Of a stretch of DNA of 14,176 bases, positions 7,594-14,176 are shown piece after piece. The notes under the pieces are model-generated. The model ran no database searches. It saw nothing but the letters and a program-made list of their open reading frames with translations, and was not told the origin of the DNA. This stretch comes from JBKBMT01 sp046295655 (GTDB lineage: Bacteria; Pseudomonadota; Alphaproteobacteria; Rhodobacterales; Rhodobacteraceae), in the NCBI GenBank assembly GCA_046295655.1, contig JBKBMT010000066.1:1-14176 (forward strand). The letters are read 5' to 3'. The first letter of the stretch is position 1. Each line of letters begins with the position of its first letter. The position numbers and the translations under genes were made by a program.

Positions 7594-7937
7594 GTGCGAA
7601 ACCCGGTCGGACCGACAGCCACACTGCGTTGCCTGCGCGGTCGGCCGAGGCCTGCCGCCATCGGCATCGAGCCCGAGGACGCAAACCCTGCGCCTGCGGG
7701 CACGACGGACGCGACGACCGAGGGGCCCGCGACGGACAGTCAAGCCGAGCCTGAAGCCTCGCCCAGGGCGTGCGGGCTGCGGGAGGGCGCCAAGCAGGCG
7801 ACCCTGATCGCCATGCTGCGCGCGCCGGACGGCGCGACCAGCGACGAGATCGTGGCCGCGACCGGCTGCGGTCGCACAGGATGACGCGCGCGATGGCCGA
7901 AACACCGAGAAGGAAGCTCGGGCTCATCCGGTCATGA
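7594..7937 (+). pseudogene. degraded DUF3489-family gene
   Basis: An open frame from 7594 contains 'AAIGIEPED' and then 'REGAKQATLIAMLRAPDGATSDEIVAATG'-type sequence, the helix-turn-helix-like core of DUF3489 proteins. It breaks at 7867-7872: TGCGG stands where TGG-CGG is expected for the conserved Trp. If one base is restored after 7868, the frame continues for about 22 residues ('RSHRMTRAMAE...RRKLGLIRS') to a TGA at 7935-7937. That matches the usual 'W..HTVRGA.AGALKKKLGL' tail in spacing but with many substitutions. Upstream, family-like fragments ('HTAL', 'SAEA') appear in another frame around 7620-7660, suggesting further small deletions. The function of intact relatives is unknown. The family assignment is from recall of the core motif. 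Confidence 0.6.
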
Positions 7938-7940
7938 TTG

Positions 7941-7983
7941 CGACAGGCGTGCCGGCTTATGCTCCGGGCCGGCACGCCTGTCG
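7941..7983. repeat. perfect 16-bp inverted repeat, possible bidirectional terminator
   Basis: CGACAGGCGTGCCGGC (7941-7956) and its exact reverse complement (7968-7983) flank an 11-nt loop. It lies 3 nt after the end of the degraded DUF3489 gene and about 110 nt past the stop of the TauE-like gene on the other strand, the right place for a two-way terminator. Neither side has a real T-tract (GTTTCC on the plus side only), so intrinsic termination is unproven. It could also be a dispersed palindromic element. Confidence 0.6.
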
Positions 7984-8091
7984 GTTTCCGCTCGGCACTG
8001 GAGGAAGCCATGTGGCGTGGCAGAAATGCAGTCGTTCCAGATGTCGTCAACACAAGTGCGCTCGGGCAACAGCCGATAGGGCATGCACGTT

Positions 8092-8913
8092 TCAGGCTGT
8101 GCGGCTTCCTTGCGGCAGGTGGCGGAAGACGCCCCAGGCCGACCAGATCAGGATGATTCCGAGCCCGATCTTGAGCGCCTGTGATGGCACGAACGCAACC
8201 GCCAGCGCTCCGAATATGGCACCAATGACCGATCCCGCTCCAAGGGGCGCGATGGTCCGTCGCCAGACCGGTCTCTCCCGCAGAACCGAGCCCGCCCCGA
8301 AATGCCGCAGGAGGCCCACGGCGATGGTGGGCATGCCGACCAGCATCGACATCGAGCCTGCAAGCTTTACGTCCACGCCGAACAACAGAATGAACACCGG
8401 GATGATCAACTCTCCGCCTGCGACGCCCAGAAGCGAAGACACAAGGCCGATCACCACGCCACAAGCCGCGGCCACAAGCGCTGTCAGCACCAGACCCTCG
8501 CCGACCAGCCGGTACGGTTCGGCCACGAACATTCCCTTGGCGATCAGCACGACGCCGAGCGCCACCAGCAGGATCAGGATCAACCGCCCCAGCAGCTCGT
8601 CCGAGGCCCGCCGCAGCCAGCCCGCCCCGACCCAGGCCGCCGACATCGCGCCTGCCAGCATACCCAGCACGGCCGGTAGATGCGGCACGATCTCGGCCAC
8701 CGGCACCGCAGCGGCGCGAAACGGAAAGGCGGCGGTCAAGACGATAATGCTCGCCACAAGGTTCACTGCCACCGCCTCGCGCGGGGAAAACCGCAGGACG
8801 CCCACCAGGGCGGGGAGCCGGAATTCGGCGCCGCCGAGGCCGATAAGCCCGCCAGCGGTGCCAACGGCGGCGCCGATGCCGAAGGACAGCGCAGGACGAG
8901 CGGGACGGGTCAT
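8092..8913 (-). CDS. TauE/SafE-family membrane permease
   Basis: This 273-aa polytopic inner-membrane protein shows the two-fold repeat typical of the family: 'GGLIGLGGAEFRLP' (21-34) near the N-terminus and 'GLVSSLLGVAGGELIIPVF' (156-174) in the second half, each followed by hydrophobic segments; about seven or eight span the membrane. TauE/SafE (DUF81) members are proposed to export sulfite, sulfoacetate or related anions, and most are uncharacterised. Its ATG overlaps the modC stop as ATGA (8910-8913), so it is the last gene of the modABC operon and is probably translationally coupled to modC. This suggests a role with oxyanions, perhaps molybdate, tungstate or sulfate/sulfite balance; that is inference. 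The ribosome site is weak, as expected for coupling. Confidence 0.88.
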   Translation of the reverse strand: MTRPARPALSFGIGAAVGTAGGLIGLGGAEFRLPALVGVLRFSPREAVAVNLVASIIVLTAAFPFRAAAVPVAEIVPHLPAVLGMLAGAMSAAWVGAGWLRRASDELLGRLILILLVALGVVLIAKGMFVAEPYRLVGEGLVLTALVAAACGVVIGLVSSLLGVAGGELIIPVFILLFGVDVKLAGSMSMLVGMPTIAVGLLRHFGAGSVLRERPVWRRTIAPLGAGSVIGAIFGALAVAFVPSQALKIGLGIILIWSAWGVFRHLPQGSRTA

Positions 8914-10010
8914 TCGGCAACCCGAGCCGTCACCGGAGCGCGCGCGACGTGATCGCGGGCGACCGACATGGATTTCAGGATCGCGTGGACGGGATCGCCC
9001 GGTTGCAATGCCATCTGATCGGCGGCGCGGCGGGTGATGCGCGCCAGAATCTCGTGATCTCCGACCCTGACGTGCACGGTCACGGCCGGTCCCTTTCCCA
9101 CGACGATCGCGCTCACTCGACCCTCGAGGATGTTCTGCGCCGACAATCCTTCGGGCCGGGCGCGCGACAGGATCACCTCGTGCGCCATGATCCGCACCCG
9201 AACATGCGTTCCGGGCGCGCCCTCGACTGCGGGCAGAAACAATGGGCCCGCGTCCGCTTCCAGCCGGGTCAGCCCGTCTTTGCCGTGCTCGGCAATGACA
9301 GCAGGCAGCATCACCGCCACCTCGCGGATGCCCATGGCGCGCAGCGCCTCCGGGTCGGCCATGACCTGCGCCGTGGTGCCCTCGCGCACGACGCGGCCCT
9401 GTTCGATGACCACCATGCGGTCGGCCAGCAGCTGCGCCTCGTTCATGTCATGCGTGACCAGCACCACCGGCATGGCGAGGAAGCGGCGCAACTCGATGAT
9501 CTCGGCGTAGAGCCGCTCGCGCGTGGCGCGGTCCACCGCCGAGAACGGCTCGTCCAGAAGCAGCGCCTGGGGTTTGCGGGCGAGCGCGCGCGCGACGGCC
9601 ACGCGCTGTTGCTGGCCGCCCGACAGTTGCGCGGGTTTGCGGTCGGCCAGTCCGTGCAGGTTGACCAGATCGAGGATGCGTTCGGCCTCGGTCGCATCTG
9701 CCGTGTCCATCGCGGCCATCACGTTCTGCGCCGCGGTCATGTGCGGAAACAGCGCGTAGTTCTGGAACACGATCCCGACGCGGCGGCGATGCGTGGGCAG
9801 ATCGACGCGCGCGCAAGTATCCAGCCAGGTCGTGCCATCGACCGTGACCCGCGCAGCCTCGGGCCGCCAAAGCCCGGCGATGGTGCGCAGCAGCGTCGTC
9901 TTGCCCGACCCGGAATGGCCGACCAGCGCCATGAGTTCGCCCGGTTCGACCCGAAAGGCCACATCGAGCGGGATTGGCGCCTTTGCCCGTGCCATGACCT
10001 CCAGCGCCAT
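8910..10010 (-). CDS. modC: molybdate ABC transporter ATP-binding protein
   Basis: This 366-aa cytoplasmic ATPase powers molybdate import. All nucleotide-site motifs are intact: Walker A 'GHSGSGKTT' (31-39), Q-loop Q83 in 'VFQNYALFPH', signature 'LSGGQQQR' (129-136), Walker B 'ALLLDEP' (149-155) and H-loop H187 in 'VTHD'. The C-terminal part (about 290-355; 'NILEGRVSAIVVGKGPAVTVHV...') is a MOP/TOBE oxyanion-binding domain, as expected for ModC and able to sense molybdate. The length is normal. Its ATG shares one base with the modB stop (TGATG), and its own stop overlaps the next gene by ATGA, so translation is coupled along the operon. Sulfate or tungstate importers have similar ATPases; the MOP domain and the adjacent modA and modB favour molybdate. 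Confidence 0.93.
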   Translation of the reverse strand: MALEVMARAKAPIPLDVAFRVEPGELMALVGHSGSGKTTLLRTIAGLWRPEAARVTVDGTTWLDTCARVDLPTHRRRVGIVFQNYALFPHMTAAQNVMAAMDTADATEAERILDLVNLHGLADRKPAQLSGGQQQRVAVARALARKPQALLLDEPFSAVDRATRERLYAEIIELRRFLAMPVVLVTHDMNEAQLLADRMVVIEQGRVVREGTTAQVMADPEALRAMGIREVAVMLPAVIAEHGKDGLTRLEADAGPLFLPAVEGAPGTHVRVRIMAHEVILSRARPEGLSAQNILEGRVSAIVVGKGPAVTVHVRVGDHEILARITRRAADQMALQPGDPVHAILKSMSVARDHVARAPVTARVAE

Positions 10011-10678
10011 CAGGACAACCTCCGCCCGACGCGGGCCGACAGCCAGAAGGTGATGGCGATGGTGAACAGGCTGATCGCCACCAGCGTCGCCGACATGATC
10101 GCCGCGCCGCGGTCGTCGAATCCCTGCACCTTGTCATAGATGGAAATGGCGATGGTCTTGGTCTCGCCGGGGATGGACCCGCCGACCATCAGCACGATGC
10201 CGAACTCGCCCAGCGTATGGGCAAAGGTCAGCACCATGGCCGTCATCAGCCCCGGCCAGGCGAGCGGCAACTCGACCCTCCACAGCGAGGCCAGCGGCGA
10301 CATTCCGCAACAGCGCGCGGCCTCGCGCACCTCGACCGCGATGGCCTCGAACCCGCGCTGCGCAGGCTGGATGGCGAAGGGCAGGTTGAAGATGACCGAG
10401 GCCACCACCAGCCCCTCGAAGCTGAACACAAGCTGGCTGCCGAAAACGGCCTGCCACCACTGCCCGATGGGCGAGTTCCGCCCGAAGGCCACAAGCAGGT
10501 AGAACCCGAACACCGTGGGCGGCAGCACCAGCGGCAGCATCACCAGCGCCTCGACCAGCCCCTTTGCCCGGAACTGCCGGAAGGCCAGAAACCGCCCCAT
10601 GAGGACCGAGACAGGAAGCAGGATGACGACGGTCCATGCGGCCAGCCGCAGGGACAGCCAGAGCGCTGTCCAGTCCAC
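10010..10678 (-). CDS. modB: molybdate ABC transporter permease
   Basis: This 222-aa inner-membrane permease, with about five or six hydrophobic segments, has the length of ModB. The 'LPLVLPPTVFGFYLL' stretch (48-62) and the EAA loop that docks on the ATPase ('EAARCCGMSPLASLWRVELP', 119-138) are both clear, followed by 'FAHTLGEFGIVLMVGG'. The start codon is GTG (10676-10678), 3 nt after the modA stop; no ATG fits before the first membrane segment. It overlaps modC by a single base. It would form the channel that receives molybdate from ModA. Confidence 0.93.
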   Translation of the reverse strand: MDWTALWLSLRLAAWTVVILLPVSVLMGRFLAFRQFRAKGLVEALVMLPLVLPPTVFGFYLLVAFGRNSPIGQWWQAVFGSQLVFSFEGLVVASVIFNLPFAIQPAQRGFEAIAVEVREAARCCGMSPLASLWRVELPLAWPGLMTAMVLTFAHTLGEFGIVLMVGGSIPGETKTIAISIYDKVQGFDDRGAAIMSATLVAISLFTIAITFWLSARVGRRLS

Positions 10679-10681
10679 AGG

Positions 10682-11473
10682 TCACTCGCCGTCTGGCAGG
10701 AGGAACCCGTAGCGTTCCATGATCTCGCGCGCCGCGGGCGCGTTCATGTAGGCGTAGAACGCCTGCGCCACCTCGCCTGCATCGTTCAGAAGGACCATCC
10801 GCTGCCGCAGGGGTTCGTGGAAATCCTCCGGTATCAGGTCTGCGGTGCCCAGGTCACGCAACTGCGGCGCCAGCGCCAGCGACAGCGCGATGATGCCGCC
10901 CTCGGCATTTCCCGACAGCGCAAACTGCGCGGCCTGGCTGACGTTCTCGCCCAGAACGAGGAAGGGCTGGATATCCTCCCACAGTCCCGCATGCTGCAAT
11001 GCTTCCCTGGCGCGCTTGCCATAGGGGGCGTGATCGGGGTTGGCGATGGCAAATCGGGTAATCCGGCCCTCGGCCAGCGCCGCGCGAAGGCTTTCCAGCG
11101 ATCCGTCAGCGGTCAGCGAAGACCCCGGCGGCACCTTCACCACGATCCGCCCTATGGCATAGAGATCGCCTTCGTTCGGGGCAAAGCCGTCGCGGTGCAG
11201 ATCGAAGATGAACTGCTCATCGGCCGCCATGAAGATCTGGAACGGCGCGCCTTCGCGGATCTGGCGCGCGAAATTGCCGGTGGAACCCATGGACAGCCGC
11301 ACCCGCATCCCCGTCTCGGCCTCGAAGGCGGCGGCAATCTCTTCGACCGCGAATTGAAGGTCCGAGGCGGCGGCCACCACAGGCGCGTCGTCCTGCGCAA
11401 ATGTAGGTCCGGTCGCAAGGACAGCGGCGGCGACGGCTGCAAGAACGGAACGACGAGCGAAAGAATCGACCAT
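10682..11473 (-). CDS. modA: periplasmic molybdate-binding protein
   Basis: This 263-aa protein has a signal peptide ending near 'TFA|QDD' (cleavage about 26/27). Arg7-Arg8 precede the hydrophobic core, so Tat export is possible, although the motif is incomplete. The mature protein shows the ModA ligand-site segments 'AAASDLQFAVEEI' (S37) and 'SMGSTGNFARQI' (S61, S64), then 'GAPFQIFMAAD'. The ASDL-type start differs from the ASLT of E. coli ModA and is typical of the other large ModA branch. It captures molybdate, and possibly tungstate, for ModB and ModC. It is first in the operon, with a candidate promoter and Mo-box 34-88 nt upstream. Discrimination between molybdate and tungstate cannot be judged from sequence. 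Confidence 0.93.
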   Translation of the reverse strand: MVDSFARRSVLAAVAAAVLATGPTFAQDDAPVVAAASDLQFAVEEIAAAFEAETGMRVRLSMGSTGNFARQIREGAPFQIFMAADEQFIFDLHRDGFAPNEGDLYAIGRIVVKVPPGSSLTADGSLESLRAALAEGRITRFAIANPDHAPYGKRAREALQHAGLWEDIQPFLVLGENVSQAAQFALSGNAEGGIIALSLALAPQLRDLGTADLIPEDFHEPLRQRMVLLNDAGEVAQAFYAYMNAPAAREIMERYGFLLPDGE

Positions 11474-11506
11474 GCGAGACCTCTTCGGTGATGTTGTTCA
11501 GGAAAC

Positions 11507-11535
11507 ATATCGCCGGATCCCCGCAGCACAGTCAA
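11507..11535 (-). promoter_or_regulatory. candidate promoter of the modABC operon
   Basis: On the minus strand TTGACT (11535-11530) matches five of six bases of the -35 consensus. Seventeen bases on, the sequence is CGATATG (11512-11506), a weak -10. The unit ends about 33 nt before the modA ATG, leaving a short leader. The -35 is good and the -10 poor. Confidence 0.4.
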
Positions 11536-11561
11536 ACGTTATCTTTCCTCGGGAATATCGT
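11536..11561. promoter_or_regulatory. candidate ModE-type Mo-box
   Basis: ACGTTAT (11536-11542), 12 nt, then ATATCGT (11555-11561) form an imperfect palindrome with 6 of 7 positions symmetric. The E. coli modA operator, as I recall it, has the same CGTTAT-N12-ATAACG arrangement, and rhodobacterial MopA/MopB boxes are similar. It sits immediately upstream of the TTGACT element and 63 nt before modA. ModE with molybdate would normally repress the operon. No modE gene is in the window. Confidence 0.5.
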
Positions 11562-11756
11562 GCCGCAGGGCCTCGGAGGGGAAGGGCCTGAGGTCGGACC
11601 TTCTCCAGCTGTAGCGGCAACTTCAGGGCTGCAGTCTGGGCTTTGAGGGGGAGCCTGCCGCATTGGCGCGGCCGACACGCCCTCGCGCGCGGGAGGCGGC
11701 GCACCCGCCTCCGCCTTGCCATGCATGGTGCCGAACGCGATCTCAGACAGCCAGGT

Positions 11757-14131
11757 TCATGCCGCCCGGGAAATTTCGGTCGTCGGGGTCCAGGTCAGTC
11801 CCGGGCGGTAGCGCGCCGCGATCCGGCCGTCCTCCAGCGCAAAAAGGTGCAGCCAGCCGTTGTCGAACAGCGCGCGCACGCCGGGATGGCGGGTGAGGAT
11901 TTCGGACATGGCGGGCTGCGGGGCTTCGATCAGCACCGACAGGCGCAGGGGCTCGTGCATCAGCCGCTCGCCGTCGTGGACGGACTGCCAGGGCAGGCCC
12001 GGGCGCAGCACCCCGCCGTTGCCCTGCACCACGCCAATGCCGCCGACCACGTTGTGGATCAGCTTGTTGCCGCCGCCGAAGGCTTGAGGCGCGACCGAAG
12101 AGCCGTAGTATTGCAGGCTGATCCAGCTGGCCACGACCACCGGCGCGGTCAGGATCAACTCCAGCGTCCCGAAGCCCTGATCCGTCTGCCAGTCGTAGCT
12201 GTGCAGGAAGGCGCGGCCTTGCAGGTCGGCTGCGGTGGTCACCGCGCGGGGGGCGGCGATGAAGGCCGCGCAGCCCGCCAGCCCCCATTCGGGCCGCACC
12301 TCGGCCCAGTCGCTGGCGCGGGCGGCAACGGAAAGCGGCGTGGCGCCGGGGAGGCGCGCTGCCCGTTCGGCCCGCGCGGCCCTGCCGGCGCGCACGAGCC
12401 AGTCCTTCGCCGAGGCGATGTCGCAGGCATGGGTCGGTGCGGGCGCATCCTCGTAGAGCGTGATCGCGTCGGTCGTGGTGTCGTGCAGGCCGGCCAGGAA
12501 CAGCGTGTCCTCGGGCAGCGCGATCCCGTGGGCGTGCAGGCCCTTCCGCGTCTCGGGGTCGTTCAAAAGCATCGCCAGCAACCGGGCCGAAACCTCGCCC
12601 GTCTGCCCGCCGCAGGCGCCGCAGTGATAGGCGCTCTCGTGCGGGTTGTTGGTGACGTTGCCGCCATGGCCCAGCAGCAGCACCAGCCGCGCATGGCCCT
12701 GCGTCATGCTCATGGCCTTCAGCACCGCCGCCCCCGTCGCGGCCTTGGCCTCGGCCGGCAGCCCCCCTTCGACGCGCGGCGCGGGGCCGGGTTGGGCGGG
12801 CTTGGTCAGGCCAGCGCGTCCTTCACCAGTTTCGCGCCGTAGAAGGGCCCCGCCGCCTCGACGAAGGCGAAGGAGGACACCGCCGCCTGCCGGAACCGTC
12901 CCCAGGCGCGGGCCGTGCAGGCGGCGATGCGGGCGGCCTGTTCCGCCGTGGGCGCGGCCTGCGTGGTCGAGGTCAGCGCGGGGTTCAGGAGCACCGGCAG
13001 ATGCGCCGCCACCTCGTCGCTGCCCTGCGCCCTGTGCGCGACGGACAAGCCGAAGAAGCCCGCGAAGCCGATGGTGGCGATGCCGGGGTCCAGCGCCTCG
13101 AGCGCCCGGCGGAAGACCTCGGAGCGCACGTCGATGCAGAAGGCGGCCTGAAGGGCAGGGCGACCGGCCTGCGCCTTCGGCCCGGTCAGCGCGGCAGCCA
13201 GCCTGCGCTGGTGCGCGCGCTCGGCGGCCTCCTGGAGGATGGCGTCGATCACCTGGTCCGGCGTGGGGGCGACCGGGGCGGCATGGGCCGCGACCGTCTG
13301 CGCCCATTCCGCCGCCGCCTGCGGGACATGCGCCAGCAGCGCCTCGTCCCAGACCAGCCGGATCGCCAAGAGGTCGGCCGCCGTGGCGTCGGTGCCGCCC
13401 TTCAGTTCGGCCTCCCACAAGAGCCAGCGGGCATGCTGCGCCCAGCCGCCAAGGTCCATCAGCAGGCGGTGGAAGGCGGTGGGTGCCGCGGCCTCGTCGA
13501 TCCCCAGCTTGCCGGCCGCGCGCAGGATGGCGCGCTCTGCGGTGTCGGGGGCGGCCGCGACATGGGCGCAAAAGCCCGTCAGCCCCGCGATTTCGGGCGT
13601 CAGGTCATGCGTTGCCCATTCCCGCCAGGCGGCAAAGGCGCCTTGGCCCGGCGAGGGCGTCCACAGCGCCTGCCCCCGGTCGAACCGTCCCGCGGCCCGG
13701 AGGCCGAAGGCGCGCGCGATCAGCGCCGGCCAGTCGGTGCCGGTGGCGCGGGCGGCGAGTTCCGCCACCGTCGGCAGCGCCCGAGCCGCGGGCGGGGCGA
13801 CGGCGAGCCGCGCCTTGAGCATGGCGAGGTCGGCCGGCTTCAGGGGCGAGCGGCAGGCGATCAGCGCCTCGGCCAGGTCCTCGTCCGCGATGCGGCCCGC
13901 GGCGACCTCGGCCGCGAACTCTGCCCGGGGCCGCAGCACGGACACCCCGGCCACCCGGGCCAACCGCGCGGCGGCGGTGGCGAAGTCTTCGCCCGTCTGG
14001 CCGAGGAAGGGGTTGACCGCGACCGTGGCCGACAGCGGGAAGGCGGGCGGGATGGCGCGCACCGCGGCCTCGGCCGATTTCAGGAGTCCCGCGATCCGGG
14101 CGGGGGCGATGTCGATCTGCTGCATCAGCAT
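11757..14131 (-). pseudogene. dabA: inorganic carbon transporter subunit DabA (DUF2309), frameshifted
   Basis: DabA is the carbonic-anhydrase-like zinc subunit of the DAB inorganic-carbon uptake complex and works with the membrane protein DabB. From the ATG at 14131 (GGAG 6 nt upstream) the frame encodes 441 residues to a TGA at 12808-12806. The remainder continues in another frame to 11757. Restoring one G in GCGCTGGCCTG (12809-12816) fuses them into about 791 aa, the normal length. In that numbering the four zinc ligands are present: C332 and D334 ('FCIDVRSE'), H489 ('LLGHG') and C504 ('HCGACGG'); the H-to-C spacing of 15 equals that of the characterised Halothiobacillus protein. No other decay is visible, so this may be a recent mutation, a sequencing error or, less likely, recoding. 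dabB is expected upstream, beyond the window. Confidence 0.88.
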
Positions 14132-14176
14132 GGCTGTCTCCGTCGTCTCGGGGGTGGGGGGGCAGTTCGAACGGCC

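Larger units (their letters stand above)
7498..8091. other. gene-poor stretch between thyX and the molybdate operon
   Basis: About 594 nt without an intact recognisable gene. It contains the degraded DUF3489 gene and the 16-bp inverted repeat. From about 7984 to 8091 the sequence is visibly less GC-rich than its surroundings and shows no recognised protein, RNA or repeat. This could be an old insertion or deletion scar. No transposase remnants or target-site repeats were seen. Confidence 0.5.

Noticed and set aside
8010..8156. A 48-codon plus-strand frame with GGAGGA just upstream of its ATG
   Set aside because: It runs antisense into the 3' end of the TauE-like gene, its product is not recognisable, and the ribosome-site match may be chance.
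11490..11513. A second Mo-box nearer modA (CGATAT-N12-ACATCA on the minus strand)
   Set aside because: Only one half fits; the other half matches about half of the expected bases, so it is not better than chance and overlaps the presumed -10.
11692..11712. GGAGGCG/CGCCTCC hairpin 45 nt past the dabA stop, as a terminator
   Set aside because: The stem is only 7 bp in very GC-rich sequence and is followed by no T-run on the minus strand; not distinct from background.
12806..12830. Programmed ribosomal frameshifting in dabA
   Set aside because: No slippery heptamer of the X-XXY-YYZ kind and no obvious stimulatory signal at the junction; a one-base deletion or sequence error is simpler, though not excluded.
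1..14176. CRISPR arrays, tRNA or rRNA genes, insertion sequences, prophage genes
   Set aside because: No regularly spaced repeats, clover-leaf-like sequences, transposase motifs or phage proteins were seen on either strand.

Overview
The window is GC-rich DNA (roughly 70% by eye) with tightly packed, often overlapping genes. It looks like an alphaproteobacterium, most probably of the Rhodobacteraceae/Paracoccaceae. That placement rests on base composition, operon style and protein flavour (ThyX rather than ThyA, an AsmA-type protein, a DUF3489-type remnant, a DabA protein). It is an inference and was not tested by search.

Layout from left to right. (1) An AsmA-family envelope protein (21-1949, minus) is divergent from a crotonase-fold acyl-CoA enzyme (2078-2860, plus). 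(2) Four minus-strand genes read 6410 to 2865 with gaps of 7-15 nt: a TbpB-like surface lipoprotein, a Slam-type (DUF560) outer-membrane barrel that would export it, a formate/nitrite-family channel, and glyoxalase I. The gloA stop lies 4 nt from the crotonase stop, so these genes converge tail to tail. (3) thyX (6586-7497, plus) is divergent from the lipoprotein gene across about 175 nt. (4) A 594-nt stretch without an intact gene (7498-8091) holds a decayed DUF3489-family gene and a perfect 16-bp inverted repeat. (5) A minus-strand molybdate uptake operon, modA-modB-modC, is joined by an ATGA overlap to a TauE/SafE-family permease (11473 to 8092). Upstream of modA is a palindrome matching the architecture of a ModE box, next to a TTGACT promoter element. 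(6) dabA (14131 to 11757, minus) encodes the zinc-binding subunit of the DAB inorganic-carbon uptake system. It is split by an apparent one-base deletion, and its partner dabB would lie beyond the right edge.

The most distinctive unit is the lipoprotein-Slam pair, with the channel and glyoxalase attached in the same apparent transcript. The most consequential irregularity is the dabA frameshift: every recognised zinc ligand is present, but on two different reading frames. The TauE-like permease coupled to modABC and the candidate Mo-box make the molybdate operon more than routine.
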